Shown piece after piece: positions 1 through 9,056 of a stretch of DNA of 64,000 nt. The notes beneath the pieces were generated by a model, which saw only the letters and a program-made list of their open reading frames with translations, had not been told where the DNA came from and made no database searches. The stretch is from Hanleya hanleyi. Taxonomy: Eukaryota > Mollusca > Polyplacophora > Lepidopleurida > Hanleyidae. The stretch covers positions 1 to 64,000 of the forward strand of contig JAVTVY010020548.1 in the NCBI GenBank assembly GCA_036873755.1, in the 5' to 3' direction. Within the stretch, counting starts at the first letter, position 1, and every line of letters begins with the position of its first letter. A program made the position numbers and the translations under genes.

Positions 1-63
1 TGCGTTGAATAATAAAACATGGTGTTTGATATTTCAATTTGTTTTGCTGTGAACATACTAAAC

Positions 64-170
64 ATACCCAGGGCGGCTCCCCCATCCTGGGTATGATGTA
101 AAATTTGGGGATAATTAACTATATGACAAAAACTTCTTGATGTTCTCTCATGTGTCATCCTTGTTGTTGT
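64..170 (+). terminator. 3' hairpin module, copy 1 (tail of an upstream gene)
   Basis: A perfect 9-bp stem (64-72 ATACCCAGG with 86-94 CCTGGGTAT) encloses a loop containing GGCTCCCCCA. Downstream the usual AATAAA is changed to ATAATTAA, followed by a short TTG-rich tract. The same module ends other genes at 1831-1962, 44307-44370 and 56001-56115, so this is read as the 3' end of a gene lying left of the window. Confidence 0.55.
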
Positions 171-185
171 TCTCTCTCCGGGGCT

Positions 186-330
186 CTTAGAACTCGGCGC
201 ATGCATACACGCACACAGACACACAGACGCATACACACACACACACACGCATCAGACGCACACACACACACACACACACACACGCATAAACACACGCATA
301 TAGACGTATACACACACACACGCGCGAGTG
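186..330. repeat. CA/GT microsatellite
   Basis: Interrupted CA-rich run between two gene modules of element A. Open frames through it on both strands are repeat artefacts. Confidence 0.9.
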
Positions 331-344
331 CGTCAACACCGGAT

Positions 345-700
345 GAGGTCACTTCCGCTTCCGTTCACGTGACCGGAACTGACCTTTCGACACTAGGTGA
401 CCACATCCCGACGAAATGGCAAGTTTTCGACACGGGATGTGCCGCCATCTTGAACATACGTGCCGCCATCTTGGATATGTCCCATAATGCACCGGGTCAA
501 AATACTCGCTTCTGATTGGCTGAGAGCTCTGTGACGGATTTGAAATATTCGCTTCTGATTGGACGAGAGCTCCGCATTGCGTCTGTTTCCCGAGTGTACA
601 GGACAGCGATGCGCTGATTGGTGGAGAGAACAACGTAGGATAGTTCTTGTGGGCTTCGGGCTTATAAAAGTGGCGGTAGGTGGGCATGTTCAGCATTTTC
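345..700 (+). promoter_or_regulatory. Promoter of the zinc-finger gene
   Basis: A CACGTG E-box within TTCACGTGACCGGAA lies near 365. Three inverted CCAAT boxes (ATTGG at 515-519, 558-562 and 617-621) follow; the first two sit in a 43-bp direct repeat. A TATA box (TATAAAAG, 663-670) is next, with an initiator-like TCAGCA near 690 and the ATG at 716. Spacing is what an animal RNA polymerase II core promoter would show. Element B has a comparable TATA box before its own zinc-finger gene. Promoter function is inferred from motifs only. Confidence 0.6.
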
Positions 701-715
701 TGATACGCAGCCGAC

Positions 716-1588
716 ATGTTCTCTTGTTTGACCTGCCTGAAGCCATTTACTCGCCCAGAAGATCTGCGACGGCATGAGTCTTCCATCCACAACGGCGCAC
801 GGTATACTTGTATAACTTGCGCACGGTCATTTAATCGGGAAGATGCTTTACTGCGCCACGAACGTTCACTCCACGAGGGCGCGATGGAACATTGTAATGA
901 ATGTGGGCAACTCTTCAAAAGACCCAGTCAGTTAAGACGTCATCAGTGTTTGATTCACCGTCCGTCACCACGGTATGAGCGACAACTTTCCACTAAAGCC
1001 ACTGGTGATGCGATCACGGAGAGCACGCCTATACCCACAGTTCAGAAGAGCGTAGATACCCAGCCGGTCCCTAGCATTACTGTTTCGAGTCATAGGACTG
1101 ACAACAACGCAGATTTTCTGGAAGATGCGGTGGATGTTCCTAGCGATCTCTTACCCGAAGATCATCCAGTGAGTGAGATGTATCGGCGCCATTGGCCCAT
1201 GATACGACACTGTTTCCACCGTCATCGCCCTATTCAAGATATCTACAATTTCCGACTGACTGGCTTCGCCCGTCTACATAGCTACGTGGAAGCCATCTTC
1301 AACGACCAAGCTACGTCCTTCAAATTAAATCTGGCGTTTGGTTATATGCTGCAGCATAAGGAGACAGACCAAGTCCGATACTTTTACCCGAGCAGGAACA
1401 TCCTAGTATTTGACCAACCGTTTACCATCAATAACCGGGCGTCGCTAGAGACGATGCTGGAGAAACTGGACGCCGTGGATCCTTTCGAATGGGCCCAACA
1501 ACAACGTCCCAACACCAATTGGATAGTGGAGAGGGTCACCAATGTTACGTTTTTCGTGACCAAGCTGACCGATCAACCCATCGGGTGA
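716..1588 (+). CDS. C2H2 zinc-finger protein with a PolB-element-type conserved domain
   Basis: Frame of 290 codons. Three N-terminal C2H2 fingers span about residues 4-80 (pattern C-X2-C-X12-H-X4-H; for example FSCLTCLKPFTRPEDLRRH), so nucleic-acid binding is likely. A polar linker follows. From about residue 175 there is a conserved region containing QVRYFYPS, RPNTNWIVERVTNVTFFVTKL and a final PIG. I recognise this kind of region as lying upstream of a family-B DNA polymerase domain in large invertebrate mobile elements, but no polymerase motifs are present here, so the protein looks truncated. The start is chosen because it lies about 46 bp after the TATA box and opens directly into finger 1. 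The same TGA follows PIG in copy C (55740), so the stop predates the split of the two copies. Confidence 0.6.
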   Translation: MFSCLTCLKPFTRPEDLRRHESSIHNGARYTCITCARSFNREDALLRHERSLHEGAMEHCNECGQLFKRPSQLRRHQCLIHRPSPRYERQLSTKATGDAITESTPIPTVQKSVDTQPVPSITVSSHRTDNNADFLEDAVDVPSDLLPEDHPVSEMYRRHWPMIRHCFHRHRPIQDIYNFRLTGFARLHSYVEAIFNDQATSFKLNLAFGYMLQHKETDQVRYFYPSRNILVFDQPFTINNRASLETMLEKLDAVDPFEWAQQQRPNTNWIVERVTNVTFFVTKLTDQPIG

Positions 1589-1680
1589 ATGTATTCACCC
1601 ATGCACTGATAGATACTCAGAATGCACAAACAATTATCATGTTGCCTCAACGGTATCCTGGGCTGCCCGACGATGATTAG
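1561..1680 (+). other. Frame-shifted C-terminal tail shared with other gene modules
   Basis: Past the TGA, another frame stays open and ends in YPGLPDDD just before the 3' module. The same out-of-frame tail is at 55741-55832, and a related ending (YPGLPYDD) closes the different zinc-finger gene at 44139. The tail may be a shared exchangeable 3' end, or evidence of an old frameshift. Confidence 0.45.
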
Positions 1681-1962
1681 AATAAACGGTTCAATCGAAC
1701 ATGTCCGAAGATGGAACTTTCTGAAATGGAGACTTCTGATTGGACAAAAATACATCTAACGGACAGGAACGCATATGCAAGATGCAATTGGTGGCCTCTG
1801 ATTGGACAAGAGTCTTCTTGAATTGTAAATATACCCAACGCGGCTCCCCCAGCGTGGGTATGATGTAACATTGGGGAGAATAAACTATATGAAAAAACTT
1901 CTTGTTGTTGTTGTTCTCTCATGTCTCATTTTTGTTGTTGTTGTTGTTGTTGTTGTTGTACT
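1681..1962 (+). terminator. 3' hairpin/polyadenylation module, copy 2
   Basis: About 150 bp with two TCTGATTGGA motifs lead to a stem-loop. The left arm is 1831-1841, the right arm 1852-1861, with one bulged A and loop GGCTCCCCCA. AATAAA follows at 1879-1884, then a long TTG-rich tract. Stem-loop, AATAAA and GT-rich tract in this order fit an RNA polymerase II polyadenylation region. Confidence 0.6.
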
Positions 1963-1972
1963 GTCTCCGGTC

Positions 1973-2105
1973 TGTTAAGGCGTAACGACGAACGTCACTG
2001 CATTTCGAAGAATGAGTGACAATTCCATGAAATATCTAGAGAATCAGAGCTTCTGAGCTATTTCATCAGGGCGTTGAAGCATTGAGCTTGGTGTTGGCGG
2101 GCGTT
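1973..2105 (+). promoter_or_regulatory. Orphan promoter-like remnant
   Basis: Matches the region before the zinc-finger gene of element B (43420-43545), including CACTGCATTTCGA and CAGGGCGTTGAAGC. The TATA box kept in B (43474) is changed here to ATATCTAG, and no gene follows. It suggests a gene deleted from this copy. Confidence 0.4.
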
Positions 2106-3085
2106 GCCACAAGGTGACACCGCACACGACGCATTCGGACCAAGGATGGTCCATCTCTACACCAAATACCATCCTTCACTGCCCAAAAATGCTCACTAAT
2201 GACGTCACCAATGACGTCAGAGATGCTGTGGACAGCTCTCAAATCGAGGTCTGCACGCCGAGAACTACAAGATGACACCCCACACGACGCATTCGGACTG
2301 AGGATGAAGCATCCCGACCCCAAATACCTTCCTTCACTGCCACAAAATGCACACTTTCGTACTGATGACGTCACCAATGACGTTACAGATGCTGTGAACA
2401 GCTCCCAAATCGGGGTCTACACCCCGAGAGATACAACATGACACCTCCCTGGACGCATTCAAACCGAGAATAACCCATGTCTACACCAAATACCTTCATG
2501 TACTGCCCCAAAATGCCCACTTTACTTACTACTCGTACTGATGACGTCATCGATGACGTCACAGGTGACGTGAACAGCCCTCAAATCGAGGTCTACACCC
2601 CGAGAGCTACAAGATAATACCTTCCAGGACGCATTCAAACCGTGAATAATCCATGTCGACCCCAAATACCTTCATGTACTGTCCCAAAATGGCCACTTTA
2701 CTTATTACAACCAACTGCGCATGCGCAGATTAACACGACTTGCACTTTAAAACACACCATTCTGACTCTAACCCACAAGCTTCACTTTGACACTTTCTAC
2801 GACCCATTCGGACCCATAGCGGTCCATCTCTACCCCAAACACACACCCACATACCCCCCAAAATACCTGATTTCTCTACTACGGCCAGACTGCGCATGCG
2901 CATATTGACGCGACATGCATTTAAAAACACGCCATTCTGACTCTACCCCACACAAGCTTCACATTGATACCTCACACGACCCATTCGAACCGTGAATAGC
3001 CCATGTCTAACCCAAACACACACCCACATACCCCCAAAATGCCTACTTTCTATACTACGGGCCAGTCTGCGCATGCGCAGACTAT
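2106..3085 (+). promoter_or_regulatory. Array of CRE and NRF-1 palindromes, element A
   Basis: Diverged tandem units of roughly 150-180 bp (CACACGACGCATTCGGAC, ...ACCAAATACC...). CRE/ATF palindromes TGACGTCA occur as pairs 12 bp apart at 2200/2212 and 2542/2554, with a degenerate pair at 2366. Later units instead carry TGCGCATGCGCA, a perfect match to the NRF-1 consensus, at 2716, 2891 and 3068. No credible protein is encoded; long frames here are artefacts of the repeats. Confidence 0.6.
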
Positions 3086-3235
3086 TGAATACGGACGAAC
3101 CATTAGAGTAGTCAAGTGCTCCTCCACGAGAGCTTCAAAATAAGACCTCACTCGACCCCATTGGACCACCAGTGACTCACCTAGACTCCAACATGTCCAC
3201 CCCGTATGGCCCTATACACCCATAGCCATGCAGTA

Positions 3236-3975
3236 TAGGCCTATGGGCCTACCCAGGCCTTGGTGACTTTTTTCAAAAAATTCACCGATTCGCTCCGCGA
3301 CCCTTGCTATGATGTTCTAAATGTCGAGACGTGAAAAACGAGACCCCACAGCCCTACCGCAACTGTCCAGAAGTCGGTTTCCCAGTGGGACAAACATCGG
3401 TCCTATACCTCCAGTATGGGAATATATATATTTTTTTCAAAAAATTTCACCGATTCGCACGGGGTTCTAAATGACGATACGAGTAAAACGAGACCCCACA
3501 ATCCTACCGCAAATGTATAGAAGTACGTTTCCCAGGGGACAAACATTGATCCTATACCCCCAGTATGGGCCTATTTGGGGCTCGGTGACTTTTTTCAAAA
3601 ATTTCACCGTTTCGCTCCGGGACACTTCTTATCATGTTTGTCTTGACGAGACTAAGAAAACGCGACCCCACAACCTATACCGCAAATGTCGAGAAGTAGG
3701 TTTCCCAGGATGGTCCTATACCCCCCATACCCCATATAGGCATTTTCACGTAATTTAGAATAAAGTCCGTGTTCCGTATTTTTTCAGGAAAATTTGTATA
3801 TACACCCACCCTGGAACTAGGGGGAGATAACTCTATTGATAGGCAAGCCCCGTTAAGCCCGGCGACCTATATACCCCCCATACCCCATATAGGCATTTTC
3901 CCACTTTCGATAAAGTCCGTGTTCCGTATTTTTTATTTTCAGCCATCAAATACCCCCTTCACATAGGCTTCACTT
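3236..3975 (+). repeat. ~180-bp tandem units in element A
   Basis: Three diverged copies (GGTGACTTTTTTCAAAAA... to ...CCCAGTATGGGCC), then two copies of a unit with ATACCCCATATAGGCATTTT and AAAGTCCGTGTTCCGTATTT. No coding potential seen. Confidence 0.7.
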
Positions 3976-4378
3976 TGATACCTCATACAACTCCATCGGC
4001 CCATTAGGGGCTCCCCTAGCTCCAAAACGGCTATTTGGATACCCTTGGGCCACCGCGTATGCGCAGAATGCCAATATTTCAACCCCACACCCAGCCCATT
4101 AGATGCCCCTTCACGAATGCTTCACTTTGATACCTCACTCGACCCCATCGGACCATGCAGCGTATTTGAAGTCTAGGCACTACTTTTTCTCCGCGGAAGC
4201 TTTTTCCCGTGACCGCATCACCGCCAGACCGCATCACCGCGGAAGAATACATGCCCATGACCGCCACGTCACCGCCACCTGCCGCCACAGAGGTCAAAGG
4301 CGTGCATGAGCGCTTCCTTCCGGCCCCAAGAGTTACCTCCCCCGGCAAAATACGCGCTGTAATGCCGTTATACTACTA
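3976..4378 (+). repeat. Terminal segment of element A
   Basis: Holds a degenerate NRF-1-like palindrome near 4055 and a segment with TTTTTCTCCGCGGAAGCTTT shared with 57.71-57.92 kb. The right edge is taken as ~4378, where host sequence begins. Confidence 0.55.
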
Positions 4379-4416
4379 CTAACATAATCATATTGTCATT
4401 TCGAACGCAGACTCAC

Positions 4417-4507
4417 GTCCTGTTGCTATAGAACTGGCTGGTCCACCATCAATAGAAATGTCTAGGTTTGATCCGTCAAAGTGCACAACTGCAGTTTTTC
4501 TTCCGCC
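4417..4507 (-). CDS. Pif/BMSP-like gene, exon 7 (laminin-G, second part), copy 1
   Basis: Acceptor CAG at 4510-4508 and donor GTGAGT from 4416. Phase 0 in, phase 1 out; 30 codons plus one base. Encodes a G-G-R-K-T-A-V-V-H-F-D-G-S-N-L start, the core beta-strand pattern of a laminin-G-like domain, completing the domain begun in exon 6. The phase match with exon 6 supports the join. The edge of element A is only ~38 bp past the donor. The next exon lies left of the window or is missing from this haplotype. Confidence 0.7.
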
Positions 4508-4589
4508 CTGTAAGAGAATAATAAGACCAATTAGTTCATATCAATACTGTAATTTAAACCCAAGATCATATAGATAATTGTACAAATGC

Positions 4590-5110
4590 AATATAAACCT
4601 AAGATCATCTCATTTATAATGCAATTTTAAACCTAAGATCATATCGTTAATACTAATAGTCCAATCTAATCCTTAGATCATATGGTTAATAGTAACAATA
4701 CAATCTAATCCTTAGATCATATCGTTAATAGTAATAATGCAATCTAATCCTTAGATAATATCGTTAATAGTAATAATGCAATCTAATCCTTAGATCATAT
4801 CGTTAATAGTAATAGTCCAATCTAATCCTTAGATCATATCGTTAATACTAATAGTCCAATCTAATCCTTAGATCATATCGTTAATAGTAACAATACAATC
4901 TAATCCTTAGATCATATCGTTAATAGTAATAATGCAATCTAATCCTTAGATAATATCGTTAATAGTAATAATGCAATCTAATCCTTAGATAATATCGTTA
5001 ATAGTAATAGTCCAATCTAATCCTTAGATCATATCGTTAATACTAATAATGCAATCTAATCCTTAGATCATATCGTTAATAGTAATAATGCAATCTAAAC
5101 CTTCGATTAT
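4590..5110. repeat. ~39-bp minisatellite, copy 1
   Basis: About 12 units (CTTAGATCATATCGTTAATA plus AATGCAATCTAAT). Copy 2 (17060-17345) has about half as many, so repeat number is variable. Confidence 0.9.
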
Positions 5111-6730
5111 ATCGTTAACAGTTTAATATAATGTATCATGCAATCTATGGCTAAGATTGTATCGTTAATAATAAAAATACAACATAAACCTAAATCTCAA
5201 ATAGTTTGAATATAAATTCTCCGGTACATTCTTCCTCTAATACCTGTCTTTCTGTCATACTAACAGTTTGGCTACTGGTCCAGGTACACATTATTGGGAG
5301 ATCAAAAAGAGCCTGTCCGTTCACTGGCCCGTGGCTTCAGCTGATGGCTGTATGATTTCACTTCGCCCGGTCTTTTAACCCAGGAGACTATTTTCAACTG
5401 GTGGTAGCTGGTATAATTTTATACACATGTACTATATTTTCCAGTATTCAAAGAAAGTGCCATTTTGCTCGAGTACTGGAAAAATGTATAAAATTATGCC
5501 ACTTGTTACCAAAATAGTTTCCAGGGTTAAAAGATAGGGCAAGGTGAAGTTATACACCCTGTTAGCTGATCAGCTGAAGTCACGGTTCATTGAACAGACG
5601 GGCTCTTCTTTGTTTTCTCAATAATGCATCCAGGTTCATACTCCATGTAAGGATCACGAGACAATGCATACAATAGCCAAATCTCGGGACAACAATAAGT
5701 CTAGACGTGAGCCTTTTCAGCGCCACAACGACTCAAACAATATCTGCCTACACGAAGTATCTACCGATATCCATTGCATGGGCGTCGGCCGTAGACCGTT
5801 TCCGTGTCAATACGTCATGACCCCATTCTATTATGACTATGCGAGAACCGAATTCCAAATAAGCATGAAATAAGATACCAATGAATCCGAGCTAGGTTTC
5901 AGAACAAAAACTTCTATTCTTTCACTCATGATGACTTGTCAGTGAAATTAATCTATCAAAGCATTATTGCATAATCAAATATCAACAAATTCTCACGATA
6001 ATGTTCGAATATGGTAAAACAAAATCATGCTGTAGAACGTGATAGTGAACAACCTGGGAAGAACCTCACATTCCAGAGGTCACGTTTTTGAGCATCTAGT
6101 TAGAATTACATTTGAGTGAATTAATGTAGGGGTAGTTTTTCCGTTCTTGAATGACCGGTCGAAGTATTGAACACAGAGACTTTCGTAAGCTAAAACATGA
6201 ATTTACTAATGACGATGGATATTACAAATACAGACATACATAAACAGAACTACAGTCAGCTTGGTTTTCTCCTATACTAACTGGTCTACAGTGTCGGTAA
6301 GTCCGAGCACTGGCCGTAATCACCTCTTCGTTCAGTTCTAACCATATTTATGTAATACGGCACCGAACGTAACTTAGTGACCCAAAACAAAACAAATACT
6401 TTCTAAACATACAAATGGCTGGACATGATTTATCAATAGCAAGCATGAAGAACAACTCAAAGTTAATCCACAATTCAAGGCTAACAATCAAATTAATACA
6501 ACTATTGTATCCTAATCATACGCTTGTCAGCTCCATAGATTTGCGAGTTTGAACACATCGATTGCTGCCTAATATGAGCTGAATGGTATAGTAAAATCCA
6601 CCTTTACTATAGAATACCATTCTATTAGGCATGCAATAAATAACGAATGCCGTGTCTAAGGAAATCTCGTCCTCTCTTCAACCACTCACAGACGCCTGGC
6701 CAGACATTCACACTCGCACTTGCACTTGTC

Positions 6731-6767
<37 letters not shown>

Positions 6768-7335
6768 AGAAATAATAAAATTGGTCAACTGTATAATAAT
6801 ATGTATTTGGTATATTACGTTATGGTGTTTACCAAAATAGTTTACCAGTTTTTACTCTTTATCATTAATGTTATCACCGGATGACTCAAAGTATTCACTC
6901 CTACATACATATTATTATTTGTCCAGGATTACAAAATGATTATGTGATCTCAATTTAAATGCATCTCTTCACATAAATTGAGGTTCTATTTTCCAACATC
7001 CATTTCTCGAGAAGCCCCAAATTTGCACTTAATTCGTTTGAACTAAGATGTAAATGCGATGATCGCACTTCACACATCAATATGATCTCGGCAACCAGAA
7101 CAACATTAAGATAACTGACGTGTTTTCGTTACACAGCTAAACACATCTACGCCAAATGTTTGATCCTCATGACAGATAGTTCTCAAGAAATAAACGGTTT
7201 TCTTCTTAAAACTGAAGAAATCAAATAATGGAAGTAAAGCGATAAGAAACTAGATTAGAGGCTATTAACTAACTAATACTATTGCCTCTACATTGATGGT
7301 GAGACACAAGTGTGAATGACCGACTTAAAGTTGTT
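5111..7335. other. Intron 6, mostly unique sequence
   Basis: Intron between the two laminin-G exons. Apart from the 6121-6612 insertion and a TTA microsatellite at 6729-6765 I see no exon; frames are short and lack coding character. Confidence 0.6.
6121..6612. mobile_element. ~490-bp insertion present only in copy 1
   Basis: Copy 2 runs straight through at 18425-18432 (GAGTGAATACCATTC). The inserted sequence ends in a hairpin, TATAGTAAA-atccacc-TTTACTATA. The word GAATGGTA before the hairpin mirrors TACCATTC in the right flank. GAAT occurs at both edges and may be the target duplication. No recognisable protein; class unknown. Confidence 0.5.
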
Positions 7336-7339
7336 TCCA

Positions 7340-7505
7340 CTTAACCAGGAGATAATTAACCACTTAACCAGGCGATAATTAACCACTTAACCAAGCGATA
7401 ATTTGGCCACTTAACCAGGTGATAATTTGATCACTTAACCAGGCGATCATTTGACCACTTAACCAGGCGATAATTAACCACTTAACCAGGCGATAATTTG
7501 GCCAC
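7340..7505. repeat. 24-bp minisatellite, copy 1
   Basis: Seven units of CCACTTAACCAGGCGATAAT plus TTGG or TAA. The matching array in copy 2 is at 19185-19355. Confidence 0.9.
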
Positions 7506-7643
7506 TCGAAATAATATTTTTTAGAGCTAAAATTTCACCCATCAACTCTATCATCTGGAGGAATAATCAGTATATTTCTTTTTGCACAAATCCCTGTTCC
7601 AATTAAATATATAGATCCATGTAATGTATTGTAATATACTTAC

Positions 7644-8020
7644 ACCGCCCGTGGCACTCGTAGATTGGATGCCGTCGGGAACGGTTCTGACCATTCCGGT
7701 GGCTCCGTTCGGGTCGGCTCCAATTGAAATTGTGGGGTTTGTGTCGACGCATTCAGCGTTACTGACCAGAGCGGCGCCTGAAGGAGAACCTTGATTGATG
7801 TAGACCACTCTCATCGTGAATTGCCGGGATAAGTCACTGTTAGCGTTGGTGATTCTCACCAGGGTATCACCGCCGAATTCACCGACGAAGCCAGTCTCAG
7901 CTGTAGGGTCTGGTGATGTGCCCAAGTTTTCACTGGTAATGCTGTAACCATTTCTCGACCGATCTTCCGCTCCACCATCAGCCGTGAATCGCACATCAAT
8001 TTCCGGGTTTGGTAAACATT
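7644..8020 (-). CDS. Pif/BMSP-like gene, exon 6 (laminin-G, first part), copy 1
   Basis: Acceptor AG at 8022-8021, donor GTAAGT from 7643; 377 bases, phase 1 in and phase 0 out. Begins (G)AA TGT, giving E-C-L-P-N-P, and continues into a beta-rich stretch with FVGEFGGDTLVRI, FTMRVVYINQG and AALVSNAECV, read as the front half of a laminin-G-like domain. Frame is open throughout. It joins exon 5 (phase 1) and exon 7 (phase 0) cleanly. Compared with copy 2 I count about 14 base differences, of which eight codons change the amino acid. The laminin-G call is moderate; the splice structure is strong. Confidence 0.75.
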
Positions 8021-8529
8021 CTGTACGTATGAAGATATTATGTTACTTTCAATACCACGGAATACAACATTTCATAGATTTAAAAGCTCAGATTTCAGTT
8101 TCAGAATTTATTTTCTGAATATAAAAATATGGCTCTAGAGTTTATTTTCTTGGGGCATTAGTTCATCACCTACATGTTTTCTTGTACCTGTATTGGAGAT
8201 TGTCAAACAGATTTAGAGAAAACGTTTGCTAAAGATCCCGAAAGGATCGACATTTTCGAAAGCTAGTGGTCGGCCTTTTTGAGATTGTAAATGTACATCG
8301 AATGAAGCTTTCCATTTTTCCTTCTATTTTTCCGACGAATCGACTCCCGGTATTCTCCAAGCAGGTCGAACTTAGATTTTGCGCAATAAATCTCGACATC
8401 AAACCAACAAATTGCGATTGGATTATTTTGTTAATGGATTCGCGAAATGTATTAGGGGATATGTGCATCTATAGATCATAATTTACATGTTTTTTAAATA
8501 AACTGGAAATTATGTGATCTATGTAGGCA

Positions 8530-8990
8530 CCTGGCGGAGATAATCGACAAGACATACAAAGGATACGATTGGCGCGACCTAGCGGAGATAATCGAAGAGA
8601 CATACAAAGGATACGATTGGCGAGACCTAGCGGAGATAATCGACAAGACATACAAAGGATACGATTGGCGAGACCTAGCGAAGATAATCGACAAGACATA
8701 CAAAGGATACGATTGGCGAGACCTAGCGGAGATAATCGACGAGACATACAAAGAATACGATTGGCGAGACCTAGCGGAGATAATCGACAAGACATACAAA
8801 GGATACGATTGGCGAGACCTAGCGAAGATGATCGACAAGACATACAAAGGATACGATTGGCGAGACCTAGCAAAGATGATCGACAAGACATACAAAGGAT
8901 ACGATTGGCGAGACCTAGCGAAGATGATCGACAAGACATACAAAGGATACGATTGGCGAGACCTAGCGAAGATGATCGGGGCGTATGGCA
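8530..8990. repeat. 48-bp minisatellite, only in copy 1
   Basis: Nine units (ATACGATTGGCGAGACCTAG with ATAATCGACAAGACATACAA). The unit is 16 codons, so frames are open on both strands; none is a gene. The region 8370-9080 is absent from copy 2 at 20281. Confidence 0.9.
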
Positions 8991-9056
8991 ACGATTTGAT
9001 GTCTCGCGAATTAAAACAGGACGTTTCAGCAAATGTCGGAATACTTCCATTCCTCT

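Larger units (their letters stand above)
1..4378 (+). mobile_element. Virus-like DNA element A, right-hand part
   Basis: Left end lies outside the window. In order: the 3' end of an upstream gene module with a hairpin (64-94), a CA microsatellite, a CCAAT/TATA promoter, a zinc-finger gene (716-1588), a second copy of the same 3' hairpin module (1681-1962), a promoter-like remnant, a CRE/NRF-1 array and a terminal segment. The last ~700 bp match the end of element C at 57.2-57.92 kb. Both end in a shared segment with GTTACCTCCCCCGGCAAAATA followed by a TACTACT near the boundary. Duplicated host sequence begins right after 4378, which places the element edge. Assignment to a Maverick/adintovirus-like class rests on the gene types seen in A-C and is inference. 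Confidence 0.6.

Noticed and set aside
7340..7505. Regulatory operator array
   Set aside because: Simple 24-bp minisatellite in an intron, kept in both copies but with no recognised binding motif.
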